A program made the translations under genes and the position numbers. Under the pieces are notes generated by a model. The model had not been told where the DNA came from, searched no databases, and was given only the letters and a program-made list of their open reading frames with translations. Shown here piece by piece: positions 1 through 9,313 of a stretch of 64,000 bases of DNA; the first letter of the stretch is position 1, and every line of letters begins with the position of its first letter. Origin of the DNA: Azospirillum humicireducens (GTDB lineage Bacteria > Pseudomonadota > Alphaproteobacteria > Azospirillales > Azospirillaceae); NCBI RefSeq assembly GCF_001639105.2, contig NZ_CP028904.1, positions 17,769 through 81,768 on the forward strand, given 5' to 3'.

Positions 1-655
1 GCAGATGGACCCGCCCGTCGCTCCAGGCCCGGCCAAGTTCGTCCGGCGTCACCGCCACCGGCGCGAAGGAGGTCGAGGGCTTGGTCTGGAGGAAGCCGAA
101 GCCGGTCTTCATCTCGCGCGGGCCGAGGGCGCGCAGGCTGACGTCGTTCAGTTGCAGGACCAGCTTCACATGGCCGGCGGCCTCGGCGGCGGTGCAGCCC
201 ATCGGCACATCGTCCGTCATCACCGCGAACTCACCCTCGAAATCGATCCCCAGCGCCTCGTCGGGCAGCGGCAGATCGTCGTGGGGGCCGAGGAGATCGT
301 CGGAGGCGCCCTGATACATCAGCGGGATGGTGGCGGCATCCTCGATCGGCGGCAGATTGTAGGCAAGCTGCAACAGCCGGCCATGGTTGAGGAAGGCCGA
401 CCCATCGACCCATTGATAGCCCCGCGGCAGCGGCGCGTGGGCCTGCGCCGGATCGAAGGCGAAGGCGCCATCCGCCGTTCCGGCCTCCAGCGCGGCGGCC
501 AGCGACAGCAGCGGCTCCTCGCACTCCGCCCAGCGTTCGACGGCATCCTGCAAGGTGGCGGCGATGGGGGCGGCATCAATGGCGCGGGTCAGGTCGCGGG
601 ACACCACGACCAGCCGGCCGTCGCGCCGCCCGTTCTTCAAGCTGGCGAGTTTCAT
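1..655 (-). CDS. Fumarylacetoacetate hydrolase family protein, C-terminus beyond window
   Basis: The reading frame starts with an ATG at 653-655 (MKLASLKNGRRDG) and runs off the left edge after about 218 codons. The N-terminus and the block FEGEFAVMTDDVPMG (an acidic metal-binding stretch typical of the FAH fold) are those of fumarylacetoacetase/acylpyruvate hydrolases, which are usually about 330 residues and cleave the C-C bond of ring-cleavage products with a divalent metal in the cytoplasm. It is the last visible gene of the minus-strand catabolic operon, 32 bp after the FAD monooxygenase. A distant FAH relative is at 12038-13015. The family call is firm; the substrate is unknown. Confidence 0.85.
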   Translation of the reverse strand, partial: MKLASLKNGRRDGRLVVVSRDLTRAIDAAPIAATLQDAVERWAECEEPLLSLAAALEAGTADGAFAFDPAQAHAPLPRGYQWVDGSAFLNHGRLLQLAYNLPPIEDAATIPLMYQGASDDLLGPHDDLPLPDEALGIDFEGEFAVMTDDVPMGCTAAEAAGHVKLVLQLNDVSLRALGPREMKTGFGFLQTKPSTSFAPVAVTPDELGRAWSDGRVHL

Positions 656-687
656 GACATCCGGCCTCCTGCCGGTCGCAACGGGGA

Positions 688-1809
688 TCAGATCGGCTGG
701 GCGGTCAGTTCCAGCATCTGCCGGACGATGGGGGAGCGGTCGATGTCGACCTTGTTCATCTCCCACTCGCCGATCTGGATCGAGGTTTCGGCGATGTATT
801 TGCAGCGCGGCAGGCGGCGGTCCATGTAAGCGGCGAAGACCCGCTCCAGCGGTCCGCCGCGCTCCAGCTCCTCGGCCAGCACCAGCACATCCTCGATCGC
901 CATGCCGGCGCCCTGGCCCAGATGCGGGGTGGTGGCGTGGGCGGCGTCGCCGATCAGCACGACACGGCCGCGATGCCACGGCTCCGGGGTGAAGACCACC
1001 TCCAGCGGCTTGTAGACCACGCCCTCGGGGTCGGTGATCTCCTCGCGCAGCTCGCCGATCAGGCCGCCGAAGCCGGCCAGCCGCTCCCGCATCAGGGCGG
1101 GCAGCTGCGCCGTCTCCATGCGCGGATTGCCCGGTTCGACCGAGGTCACATACATGTACATCAGCTCGTCGGTCAGCGGCACCAGCCCGGCATTCGCCTC
1201 CGGCCCGGTGAAGGACATCAGATGGTCGACCTCCGGCCTGCGGCGGAAATTGTAGCGCCAGACCGATTGGCCGGTGAAGCGCGGGCGCACCGCGTCGCCC
1301 CACAGCAGGCCGCGCACCTTGGAGAACAGTCCGTCGGCGCCGATCACCAGATCGTAGCGTTCGCGCCGGCCGTCGGTGAACAGGATGTCCACCCCGTCGC
1401 CATCGTCATTCAGCGTTTCGACGGTGACGCCGAGACGCAGCGAGGCGCCCAACTCGGCCGCCGACGCCACCAGCACATTGTGCAGGGCGCGGCGCGATAC
1501 GCCGACATTGGCCGGATAATCGGGACCGGCCAGCCGGTGCCCCGGAATGGTGGCGATACGCCCGCCATCGGTGCGGTAGATGCTGACATTGTCGAAGCTG
1601 AAGGCGGAATCGAGGAAATGGTCGAGGATGCCGAGCTGGGCGATGGCGCGCACCACGTTGCATTGCACGATGATGCCGACGCCGTAGACCGTCCAGTCCG
1701 GCTTCACCTCAACCAGATCGACGGCGAAGCCGCGGCGGCGCAACGCGATGGCCGCGCCCAGTCCGCCGATGCCGCCACCCACCACCAGGATCTTTTCGAC
1801 GGGTTTCAT
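688..1809 (-). CDS. FAD-dependent aromatic monooxygenase (salicylate hydroxylase-like)
   Basis: A 373-residue class A flavoprotein hydroxylase. The N-terminal dinucleotide fold GGGIGG is at residues 11-16 and the second FAD motif GDAAHATTPHLGQGAG lies near residue 290; there is no membrane segment. Enzymes of this family use NAD(P)H and O2 to hydroxylate phenolic acids in the cytoplasm. It follows the VOC dioxygenase by 91 bp and precedes the FAH hydrolase, so it probably makes the diol that the dioxygenase opens. A paralogue of nearly equal length (371 residues) sits in the second cluster at 9314. The substrate cannot be read from the sequence. Confidence 0.9.
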   Translation of the reverse strand: MKPVEKILVVGGGIGGLGAAIALRRRGFAVDLVEVKPDWTVYGVGIIVQCNVVRAIAQLGILDHFLDSAFSFDNVSIYRTDGGRIATIPGHRLAGPDYPANVGVSRRALHNVLVASAAELGASLRLGVTVETLNDDGDGVDILFTDGRRERYDLVIGADGLFSKVRGLLWGDAVRPRFTGQSVWRYNFRRRPEVDHLMSFTGPEANAGLVPLTDELMYMYVTSVEPGNPRMETAQLPALMRERLAGFGGLIGELREEITDPEGVVYKPLEVVFTPEPWHRGRVVLIGDAAHATTPHLGQGAGMAIEDVLVLAEELERGGPLERVFAAYMDRRLPRCKYIAETSIQIGEWEMNKVDIDRSPIVRQMLELTAQPI

Positions 1810-1900
1810 GCTTTTCGTTCCCTCCGGAGACCGGCGGATTCGCCGCCGGTCCTTGGCCCATTCCTTGTTTTCCAGGCTTTTTGAGTCCAGCTCCGCCGCG

Positions 1901-2872
1901 TCATTTCCGCGGCGGCAGGAATTCCTTGTAGAACTCGACGTCCCACGGCACCTCTTCCTGCATGAAGTGCGGCATCGAGTGCATCCAGGTCGCGGTACCG
2001 AAGCGGAACTCCCACTCGCGCGGGATCCAGTTGTCGTCGAGATAGTCGCTGTCGGCGCCGTATTCGGCCTCGCCGCCCGCCGGGCACAGCAGGTAGCAGA
2101 ACAGGGCCGAGGCGATGCGGTGGCGGCCGGTGCCGAGGAAGCCGTGCTTCCAGCCCTGGCGCGTCATGTAGTTGGATCCGACCATCACCTCGTCGATGTC
2201 CTCGACACCGAAATTGCAGTGGTGGAAGGCCGGGTGTCCCGGCATGCCCGGCAGCTTGCAATCGGCCAGGAACATGTTGTGGTGATCGTTGGCGCCGTCG
2301 CAGCGGCTGTAGATGCCGACCTGCTTCTGGTGGTCGGACAGGCGGAACTTCAACCGGTCGCGGAAGAAGGCGAAGCTCTTCCAGTAATCCTCCACCGCGA
2401 AGACGACATGGTTCAGCGTCTTCGGCCGGGCGCGCCGCTTCCATTTGCGGTGCTGGTTCAGGCGGCCGACATGGCCCGGCGCGTTCAGCGGATCGGGGGC
2501 GTAGACCACCTTCTTGCGGTTGAAGACCCGCAGGCCGACCGGCAGGTCGCAGTCGGTGCGGAAACGCGCCGCCCCGTCCGGCCCGACCGTCACCTCGCGG
2601 TCGCTGCCGATGTCGCGCACCAGCCGGTCGAAGCTCTCCTGGCTGTCGACGCCCCAGATGGTCTCCTTGACGCCATAGCCCTGGTAGGTTCCCTTCGGAA
2701 CGCTGGGATGGCCGTAGGGACGCAGCAGGACGGTTGAGCCCTCATCGAGGCGGAAGACGCTCTCCTCCGCGCTGCGCGACAGCAGCGGAAGGCCGAAATC
2801 CTCGAAGAAGCGGGTGCTGAGATCGAGATCCTCGACCCCGTACAGGACGGTATCGATGCCGACGATGGCCAT
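1901..2872 (-). CDS. VOC-family extradiol ring-cleavage dioxygenase
   Basis: A 323-residue protein with two vicinal-oxygen-chelate modules (about residues 5-125 and 150-300). The likely Fe(II)/Mn(II) ligands of type I extradiol enzymes are visible in the second module: His155 in NHVVF, His217/218 in FHHCNFGVEDIDE and Glu268/270 in GGEAEY. The start ATG at 2872 is chosen because MAIVGIDTVLYG matches the start of the paralogue at 10460; the open frame extends upstream to 2968 without family similarity. It probably opens the ring of a catecholic or hydroquinone-like substrate supplied by the adjacent monooxygenase. The substrate is not known. The 287 bp upstream to the NIPSNAP gene contains no convincing gene. 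Confidence 0.88.
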   Translation of the reverse strand: MAIVGIDTVLYGVEDLDLSTRFFEDFGLPLLSRSAEESVFRLDEGSTVLLRPYGHPSVPKGTYQGYGVKETIWGVDSQESFDRLVRDIGSDREVTVGPDGAARFRTDCDLPVGLRVFNRKKVVYAPDPLNAPGHVGRLNQHRKWKRRARPKTLNHVVFAVEDYWKSFAFFRDRLKFRLSDHQKQVGIYSRCDGANDHHNMFLADCKLPGMPGHPAFHHCNFGVEDIDEVMVGSNYMTRQGWKHGFLGTGRHRIASALFCYLLCPAGGEAEYGADSDYLDDNWIPREWEFRFGTATWMHSMPHFMQEEVPWDVEFYKEFLPPRK

Positions 2873-3159
2873 GATGGAAGCCTCTTGATCAGGTGGCGTG
2901 CGACCATGCGGGAACCGGGACCGGGGCGCCGTCCGGGCAAGCCGGGGGCGTGGCGCACGGCGGCGCACGGATCAGCAGGGATGAATTCGGGAAGCGGCGG
3001 TCGGAAAGGTCGGTGAAGATCGTTCGTTGTCCGGACTGTTATTTCATACTGCACATTGGCCGAACCGCTGACCAATGGTCTGTTGCGATGTCTTGCATCG
3101 GTGGGACCGATGCATCGTCGGCGAAGGCTCGTCGTCCGTGATGCATCGGTCCGGCCGGA

Positions 3160-3480
3160 TCAGAGCGGCGGCAGGCCGGGCAGAGTGGCGAGCAGCTGCG
3201 CCTCGACGGCACGGATGGCGCTGACGTCGAAGCCGTCCATGTCGGCGCGGAAGGCGTCGCTTTGCATATAGGCGGCGTTCACCGCGGCGATGTCGGCCCC
3301 TGGCGCGAAGGAGACCAGGGCGAGGACACGGGCCGGCGCGTCGGGATCGACCGACCGCCAGACGCCATGGACGGTGATGCCGAAGGCGGGCAGGCTTTCA
3401 AGATGGCGCGGCCAATGGACGGACAGGTAGCGGTCCGCCGCCTCGGCGCTGGCGAGCGTGTAGGTGCGAAGTTGGAACAT
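3160..3480 (-). CDS. NIPSNAP-like small protein
   Basis: A 106-residue protein beginning MFQLRTYTL, the start typical of NIPSNAP-domain proteins (alpha/beta ferredoxin-like fold, EIRTY-type first strand). Such small proteins recur in bacterial aromatic-degradation operons with no settled biochemical role. It lies 28 bp downstream of the SDR gene and is probably co-transcribed with it. No signal peptide, membrane segment or catalytic motif is visible. Confidence 0.7.
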   Translation of the reverse strand: MFQLRTYTLASAEAADRYLSVHWPRHLESLPAFGITVHGVWRSVDPDAPARVLALVSFAPGADIAAVNAAYMQSDAFRADMDGFDVSAIRAVEAQLLATLPGLPPL

Positions 3481-3508
3481 GGCTGGTCCTTAAAAGGGTG
3501 GCTGTGGG

Positions 3509-4303
3509 TCAATCGGCGATCAGCGTACCGCCATCGACGACGAGCGTCTGCCCGGTGACGAAGGCGCCCGCCGGGCTGGCGAGGAATAGGACGGCGCCGG
3601 CCACCTCCTCCGGCGCCCCCATGCGGCCGAGCGGCGTGCGGTCGAGCCGGCGGCGCAGCGCCTCGGGTTTCTCCTTCAGCGGCCCGGCGAAGGCGGTGTC
3701 GATCAGACCGGGGGCCACCGCGTTGGCGCGGATGTTCGCCGCCCCCCATTCCACCGCCAGATTGCGGGCGAGCTGAGCGTTGGCCGCCTTGGTCAGCGCA
3801 TAGACGCCGAGATTGCGGTTGCCGCGCAGACCGGCGAGGCTGGACATGACGATGATGGACCCACCGCCACCCTCCGCCATGAGGGGGGCGGCGATGGTGC
3901 AGAGCCGGACCGTGGAGTCCAGGTTGATCGTCATCATGGTCCGGTAGGCGTCGTCCGACACCCGGGCGCTCGGCCCCTCCTCCAGCGTGACGCCGGCATT
4001 GGCGACCAGGCTGTCGAGGCGGCCGAAGCGGTCGAGCGTGGCCGACAGCAGGGCGGACAGCTGTTCCGGCCGGCGGACGTCGCAGGCCACGGCCAGAGCC
4101 GTCAGGCCCCGGCCGCGCAGCCCGGCCGCCGCGGATTCGCAGGCCGCCCCATCCTCGCTGGACAGCACGACCGCCGCCCCGGCGAGGGCCGCCTGCTCCG
4201 CCACCGCCAGCCCGATGCCCCGGCCGGCACCGGTGACGACCATCACCCGACCGTCCAGGCGGAACAGCGGGCTTCCGCCGGCCCCTTCATGCTGCGATGT
4301 CAT
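3509..4303 (-). CDS. SDR-family NAD(P)-dependent oxidoreductase
   Basis: A 264-residue classical short-chain dehydrogenase. It has the cofactor motif TGAGRGIG near residues 25-32, the NAG motif (VANAGVT), the catalytic Ser in MSSLAG, the YALTK catalytic Tyr/Lys pair, and the C-terminal VTGQTLVVDGG block. It would oxidise or reduce an alcohol/ketone intermediate with NAD(P) in the cytoplasm. It follows the channel-protein gene by 24 bp in the minus-strand operon. The family is certain, the substrate unknown. Confidence 0.92.
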   Translation of the reverse strand: MTSQHEGAGGSPLFRLDGRVMVVTGAGRGIGLAVAEQAALAGAAVVLSSEDGAACESAAAGLRGRGLTALAVACDVRRPEQLSALLSATLDRFGRLDSLVANAGVTLEEGPSARVSDDAYRTMMTINLDSTVRLCTIAAPLMAEGGGGSIIVMSSLAGLRGNRNLGVYALTKAANAQLARNLAVEWGAANIRANAVAPGLIDTAFAGPLKEKPEALRRRLDRTPLGRMGAPEEVAGAVLFLASPAGAFVTGQTLVVDGGTLIAD

Positions 4304-4327
4304 GACGATGCTTCCTTGTTGGGACCG

Positions 4328-5260
4328 TCAGAGCTTGAAGCCCACATTGAACCACAGGTTGTTTCCCTGGGTCCGATGTTCGGCCACCAGATCGCGCTGC
4401 CAGGATCCGCTGACATGCAGTCCGGGACTGAAGCTGTAGGTCAGCGACGGGCCGATGGCGAAGGCCTTGCCCTTGTTGCCATCGGAACCGACGCCGCGTC
4501 CCTTGTCGTCGGTGAGCTGCTGATAGGCGTAGCCGACCAAACCGACCTTGGTCGGGCCGAAATTCCAGCCGACCGCGTAATCGATATACAGCTCGTTGCC
4601 GGACGTGTAGTCGGTCGCCGTGTTCTTGGTGTTGAAAACGACGCGGGGCACCAGGGAGAGATCCAGCCCTTGCGGGTCGAAATACTTGTAGCCCAACACC
4701 GGCTGGATCGCCCAGTGGTTGGCCCCGATGTTGAACATGTTCTCCTTCTTGTAGCGGCCGGTGGGGGCGGCGATGTCCAGGCCGACGACCAGGGAATGGC
4801 CGTCCATGTGCCAGACCAGCCCGGCCGTTCCGGTCACGTCGGCGATGGAGGTCTGGGTGTCGCCACGGCCCATGATGCTGAGATCACCATGGACGACGGG
4901 AAGCACCAGCTGCCCCCAGACGTCCGCCCCCGCCAGCTTGATGTCGCTGACATGCAGTAGACGGAAGGTGTTGGAATAGGTCTTCAGCGAAAAATCTATG
5001 GGGATCTTGTTGCCGTTGCCGTCATTCAGACGGTTGGCTGCGTAAAAGTTCGTTTGCGACAATATATAAGTGCCGGGGAAGGGCGGAATGCCGGCGCCGT
5101 AGAACTGCGCCGAACCGCCGATATATTGCGAAGTTCCCCCTTCCGTCGCTTCGGCGGGGCTGGCGGCGAGGCCCAGCCATCCCGCCACGGCAACGGCGAG
5201 GGCCAGCGAGGAAACTCCACCGGAAATGCGGCTTTCACGAGAGTGCGCCATTACAGTCAT
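4328..5260 (-). CDS. MetA-pathway outer-membrane channel family protein (phenol_MetA_deg type)
   Basis: A 310-residue exported protein with an N-terminal signal sequence (hydrophobic core about residues 15-35, Ala-rich cleavage region ending ASPAEA). The mature part has alternating beta-strand sequence, repeated Gly/aromatic girdles, conserved blocks such as DIAAPTGRYKKENMFNIG and a C-terminus ending NVGFKL, as in the SphA/phenol_MetA_deg family. Members are outer-membrane barrels found in aromatic-compound operons and presumed to aid substrate uptake. Placement between the MFS permease and the catabolic enzymes supports this role; it is inferred, not shown. Confidence 0.82.
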   Translation of the reverse strand: MTVMAHSRESRISGGVSSLALAVAVAGWLGLAASPAEATEGGTSQYIGGSAQFYGAGIPPFPGTYILSQTNFYAANRLNDGNGNKIPIDFSLKTYSNTFRLLHVSDIKLAGADVWGQLVLPVVHGDLSIMGRGDTQTSIADVTGTAGLVWHMDGHSLVVGLDIAAPTGRYKKENMFNIGANHWAIQPVLGYKYFDPQGLDLSLVPRVVFNTKNTATDYTSGNELYIDYAVGWNFGPTKVGLVGYAYQQLTDDKGRGVGSDGNKGKAFAIGPSLTYSFSPGLHVSGSWQRDLVAEHRTQGNNLWFNVGFKL

Positions 5261-5359
5261 CGTTCCCTTCCTGTCTTTTTTTGAATGCGGGGGTTTGTGC
5301 CGCCCCTCTGGATCGGGGGCGGTTCGGTCCGGCTTTTCGTGTTATTGGCCGGCTTCTCT

Positions 5360-6547
5360 TTATCGGCCGGTTTGGGTGCCGCGCAGGGTCAGCGTGGCGG
5401 TCACGGCAAGCAGAAGGCCGCAGAGGGCGAAGATCCCGATCGCGCGAACCAGTCCGCCGGACGCATGCTCGACGGCGGCCACGACCAGCGGGCTGAGGAA
5501 CTGGCCGATGAACACCGCCCCCATGAACAGCCCGGTGCCGCGTCCGCGCAGATCGAAGGGCAGTTCGGCCATCGCCACCGTCAGCAGCAGCGGCAGCGCG
5601 ATGCCCCAGCCGAAGCCGTGCAGAACCGCACCGGCGACGATGCTTGGAAAATCGCCGGCCATCGCCATCGCCAGCAGCCCCAGCCCCATGCCGGCGAAGG
5701 CCAGCGCCGCCATCAGCGGCGTGGATTTGCGCGACAGGCGGCGGAACAGCAGGGCGCCGACGGGGATGGCGAGACTGCCGGTGGCGGTCGCCAGCCCGAT
5801 CATCTGCGGCGAGGCGATGCCCTGGATCGCCAGGAGAAAGCCCATCTGGATCGGCACGATGTAGAACAGCAGGCTTGCCGTCAGCACCAGCAGGCTGACG
5901 GTGGCGAAGCGCCGCCAGGGAATGGCGGACGCGGTCTCCACCGTCTTGTGAAGCTCCTTCGGCGCCTCTTCAACCAGGAACAGGATGACCGGCGCGAGGA
6001 AGGCCGCCAGCCCGTAGATCGCGAAAGGCGTGCGCCAGCCCTGCTCGCCGAGCAGGCCACCCACGGCGATCAGCGGAATCGCCGACAGCGAGGCCACCAC
6101 CGACTGCATCGCCAGCCAGCGTTCCCGCTCGCGGCCCTGGTTGTGATCGCAGATCAGCGTGGTCGAACAGGTCATCACCGCCGCCTCGCAAATCCCCAGC
6201 AGCGCGCGGGCCAGGATGATCGCCGGCAGATGGTCGAGCCAGATCGGCGCCACGCCGCAGGCCGCATAGACCAGCAGGGCGGCAACCAGCAGGCGCTTGC
6301 GCCCGAAGCGGTCGGCCAACCACCCGGCGAGCGGTGAGAACAGGGCCAGCATCAGCGCCGGGATCGTGATGGCGACCGGAACCAGAAGTCCGGCGTTCGG
6401 ATCGGCGGCGAAGGCCCGGCTGATGTCGGGAATGACCGGAGCGACGAGAACCGCCGCCATCACCGGCAGGATGACCGGCAGAATCAAGGACACGGATTGT
6501 GCGGTGGCGGCGCGCGACGGCACCACCTGCACCAAGGCATCGGACAT
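5360..6547 (-). CDS. MFS transporter of the catabolic operon
   Basis: A 395-residue major-facilitator protein with about 12 hydrophobic segments and the loop motif GWLADRFGRKR between TM2 and TM3. Its start is one of two tandem ATGs (6550 or 6547); the GGGAGG block at 6555-6560 is better spaced for 6547, and the open frame upstream to 6685 lacks family similarity. It is the first gene of the minus-strand catabolic operon and probably imports the aromatic substrate across the inner membrane. Export cannot be excluded. Confidence 0.88.
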   Translation of the reverse strand: MSDALVQVVPSRAATAQSVSLILPVILPVMAAVLVAPVIPDISRAFAADPNAGLLVPVAITIPALMLALFSPLAGWLADRFGRKRLLVAALLVYAACGVAPIWLDHLPAIILARALLGICEAAVMTCSTTLICDHNQGRERERWLAMQSVVASLSAIPLIAVGGLLGEQGWRTPFAIYGLAAFLAPVILFLVEEAPKELHKTVETASAIPWRRFATVSLLVLTASLLFYIVPIQMGFLLAIQGIASPQMIGLATATGSLAIPVGALLFRRLSRKSTPLMAALAFAGMGLGLLAMAMAGDFPSIVAGAVLHGFGWGIALPLLLTVAMAELPFDLRGRGTGLFMGAVFIGQFLSPLVVAAVEHASGGLVRAIGIFALCGLLLAVTATLTLRGTQTGR

Positions 6548-7059
6548 CATGCACCCTCCCAAGGACGCGGTCCCGCACGGCCGGCAGCGGCGGCCATGGC
6601 GGTTGAATTTATGATTGTTGGTGGAAAGCGGCAGCGATGCCGAACTTTCAAATCCGGCGGCCATCTTGTGCGGCCGTTCCATCATCAGTCTACAAATCTG
6701 TTTGCGATGCGTGAAATCTTTCCTGCCGATGCGTCATATCGTCTGGACGGATGGATGGCCGGTTGCGCTCCTGTGGTTCACTCGGATTGGGGGGCTTCAC
6801 CCCGCCGGCGACCATGCGGTCGCGCGCTGCGCATGACGGGTTCGTGTGGAGCCTTGCCCACGGGCGTTCATGCCGATGCCCTGGGAAGTGACGCCCACCC
6901 CCAGCGGCGATGTGGCGGAAGCCAGCGGCGAATGGGCGGGACCATCTCGGCCATCGGATAGGTCAGCCCATAACAGGCTGAGCCAAGATCCGCGTAAACC
7001 CGTGTCCACCGACCCGGTGCATGCCCGGTCGCCGGGCTTGCTGCCATTTCGGAGGAGGC
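6548..7059. other. Intergenic region without a supported gene
   Basis: About 510 bp separate the MFS start from the 3' end of the convergent-side LysR gene. The AT-richer part nearest the MFS gene (about 6600-6740) is where its promoter should lie, but I see no clear operator. The half nearest the LysR gene has short open frames on both strands without codon bias or recognisable similarity, so I call none of them. Confidence 0.5.
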
Positions 7060-7980
7060 TTATGTGCCTGCTGCGATATGTCGGTGCGCACCCTCGACGA
7101 TCCTGTCCTTGAGCCACTGAACCCCAGCGTCGCTCCGGCGCTTCGAATGCCATTGCACATGCTCGCGGATGAGCGGTGCAGGCATCGGCAGCGGGTAGAC
7201 GGCAAGCGGGTACAACCGGCTGAAATGAAGGGCGTGTAGACCGTTGAGCAGCGCGAGACGATCGGTTTCGATGACCGAGGCGAGCACCGAATTGAAATTG
7301 TCGACCCTGACTTCGACGTTCACCTTGAGGTCGGTACCCCTGATCAGTCGCTGAACGAAGGAAGGGGCACGCCCCGGGCCGAAGCGGATGTCCACACAGG
7401 GGCGTTCAAGAAACTCCTGCATCGTCAGAGTGCCGTTGCGCGCCGGCGCCCCGTTCCACGCTATCACTGAAAGCCGGTCTTCGAACAGGAAGCGGGCCGG
7501 GTGATCGGCGAACAGATAATCCTCAATCGTAATGAACAGATCGACTTCACCACGCTGGAAGCACTCCGCATGTTGGGCTGTCGGCGTGGCGAGATCGAAT
7601 GTCAGCCTCGGCGCAACCTTTCTTATGTTCCGCAGAACTTCGGCCAGCATCACGTCGTATACATAGTCCGAAACCACAATGTGGAACTGCCGTTCCACCG
7701 TCGCAGGGTTGAACTCGATTGGTGTGGTGATCGTCGCGCGGACCAGGGTCAGGACTTCGCGCACCCGGCCGGCCAATTCGAGGCCGGTCTCAGTGGGCAT
7801 CATTTTGTTCCCCACCTGCACCAGCAGGTCGTCGCCGAAGAACTGACGAAGACGTGCCAGCGAACCACTCATGGCCGACTGGCTCATGTTCAACCGCCTT
7901 GCGGCTCCGGAAACCGAGCTTTCCTCGATCAGGGCGTCGAACACGACAAGGAGATTGAGGTCCAGCCCGTCAAAACGCAC
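7060..7980 (-). CDS. LysR-family regulator, NodD-like
   Basis: A 306-residue LysR-type regulator. The winged HTH is at the N-terminus (DLNLLVVFDALIEESSVSGAARRL followed by the recognition helix region SQSAMSGSLARLR), and the rest is the effector-binding domain. The start is a GTG at 7980 with a GGGG purine block just upstream; this gives the usual family length and the canonical FDGLDLNLL start, whereas the open frame reaching 8364 would add an unrelated extension. It resembles the NodD/NahR/LinR branch. It is divergent from the amidohydrolase operon with a 153-bp shared control region, and probably activates that operon in response to an aromatic inducer. Confidence 0.9.
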   Translation of the reverse strand: MRFDGLDLNLLVVFDALIEESSVSGAARRLNMSQSAMSGSLARLRQFFGDDLLVQVGNKMMPTETGLELAGRVREVLTLVRATITTPIEFNPATVERQFHIVVSDYVYDVMLAEVLRNIRKVAPRLTFDLATPTAQHAECFQRGEVDLFITIEDYLFADHPARFLFEDRLSVIAWNGAPARNGTLTMQEFLERPCVDIRFGPGRAPSFVQRLIRGTDLKVNVEVRVDNFNSVLASVIETDRLALLNGLHALHFSRLYPLAVYPLPMPAPLIREHVQWHSKRRSDAGVQWLKDRIVEGAHRHIAAGT

Positions 7981-8017
7981 GTCATTCCCCTGCGATGGCC
8001 GCGAACAGTTCAAGTTG

Positions 8018-8065
8018 ACCAATTGGTGTTGGAAAAAGCAATCAGTCTTACCGATAGGTTCTATC
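8018..8065. promoter_or_regulatory. Candidate LysR operator in the divergent control region
   Basis: Two short perfect palindromes lie between the LysR gene and the amidohydrolase gene: ACCAATTGGT at 8018-8027 and GATAG-N3-CTATC at 8053-8065. The second has the ATAG/CTAT symmetry of a LysR-type site. A TTGACC hexamer at 8015-8020 could be a -35 element, but its -10 partner is weak. Operator function is inference from position. Confidence 0.4.
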
Positions 8066-8133
8066 CGAAGAAACGCGTTCCCGCTGCGGCGGGCGGCGGC
8101 TAGCCTCAGCGGACCGAAACCAGACTGCCGGGG

Positions 8134-9201
8134 ATGGCCATGACAGGCAGTTTTCACCGCTGCGCCCATGAGGGCGACCACCCCATCGTGCGTCGCGACG
8201 GCCAGTCGCTGGTCGTCGATATTCACTGCCATCTTGCCGTCCGGCGGGCCGACGCACGCCTGCGGGAGGTTCTTCCCAACGCCCCGGCCGCGATGCCGTT
8301 CACCTCTTCCGCATCGCAGGCGGTGAACGGCAGCATGTTTGCCGCCATCGCCTCCCGCCTGCACGGCACGGAGGAGCGGCTGGCGGATATGGACCGCCTG
8401 GGCATCGATGTCCAGGCGATCAGTCCCTCGCCGGGCCAGTATTTCTACTTCACGCCGCCGGAACTGGGCCGTGAACTCAGCCGGATGGTCAATGATGGCT
8501 TGGCGGAGGCCGTGTCAGCGCACCCGGACCGGTTCGTGGCGCTCGGCAACGTGCCTTTGCAGAACACCGGGATGGCGATTGCCGAAATGCGCCGTTGCGT
8601 GACGGAGCTGGGCTTTCGCGGGGTGGAGATCAATTCGAACGTGAACGGACGGGAACTCGCCGATCCTGAATTTCGTCCCTTCTTCGCGGCGGCCGAGGAG
8701 CTTGGCGTTCTCGTCTTCCTGCATCCGCTTGGCTTCACGCATGGCGAGAGGCTGACGGAATACTACCTCAACAACATCATCGGGAATCCGCTGGAAGCAA
8801 CCATCGCGCTCTCCCACCTGATCTTCGGCGGCGTGCTCGACAGCCATCCCGGTCTCAAGCTTTGCGTGGCCCATGGCGGTGGATATCTGCCGAGCTATTG
8901 GGGAAGGATGGATCACGCTTGGCGGGTGCGGCCGGAATGCCGGACCCACATCGCGCACGAACCTTCGCATTATCTCCGTCAGGTCTGGCTGGATACGCTC
9001 GTGTTCGACCGGAGCCAGCTCGATGCGCTGCTGCGCGTGCATGGACCGGAACGGCTGTGCCTGGGCACGGACTATCCCTTCGACATGGCCGAGCCGGACC
9101 CGCTGGCCTTCCATGCCGACTTGGAGCCGCAGATTCGTGATCGCATCCTCGGGCTGAACGCCGCCCGGTTGCTGGGGCTGCAAACGGACCGGATTACCTG
9201 A
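8134..9201 (+). CDS. Amidohydrolase-family protein, ACMSD/decarboxylase type
   Basis: A 355-residue TIM-barrel metal-dependent hydrolase of the amidohydrolase_2 family. The N-terminal HxH metal motif is His31-Cys-His33 (VDIHCHL); further ligand positions are in FLHPLG, LCVAHGGG and LGTDYPFD. The subgroup includes aminocarboxymuconate-semialdehyde decarboxylase and resorcylate-type decarboxylases, so non-oxidative decarboxylation of an aromatic acid is the most likely reaction. It is first in the plus-strand operon under the divergent LysR. Either ATG at 8134 or 8140 could start it. Confidence 0.87.
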   Translation: MAMTGSFHRCAHEGDHPIVRRDGQSLVVDIHCHLAVRRADARLREVLPNAPAAMPFTSSASQAVNGSMFAAIASRLHGTEERLADMDRLGIDVQAISPSPGQYFYFTPPELGRELSRMVNDGLAEAVSAHPDRFVALGNVPLQNTGMAIAEMRRCVTELGFRGVEINSNVNGRELADPEFRPFFAAAEELGVLVFLHPLGFTHGERLTEYYLNNIIGNPLEATIALSHLIFGGVLDSHPGLKLCVAHGGGYLPSYWGRMDHAWRVRPECRTHIAHEPSHYLRQVWLDTLVFDRSQLDALLRVHGPERLCLGTDYPFDMAEPDPLAFHADLEPQIRDRILGLNAARLLGLQTDRIT

Positions 9202-9313
9202 AATCCAGTGGGCTTCGACGGGCGAATCCGATCGTCAAACAAAGAGCCGAAGTGTCAAGCGATTGATTTTATTCGCATGACGCTTTGGGAAAAGTTCAAC
9301 GGGAGAAACGTCA

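Noticed and set aside
7060..7980. NodD and hence a nodulation locus
   Set aside because: The regulator resembles NodD in family only; no nod genes are present and the divergent operon is catabolic.
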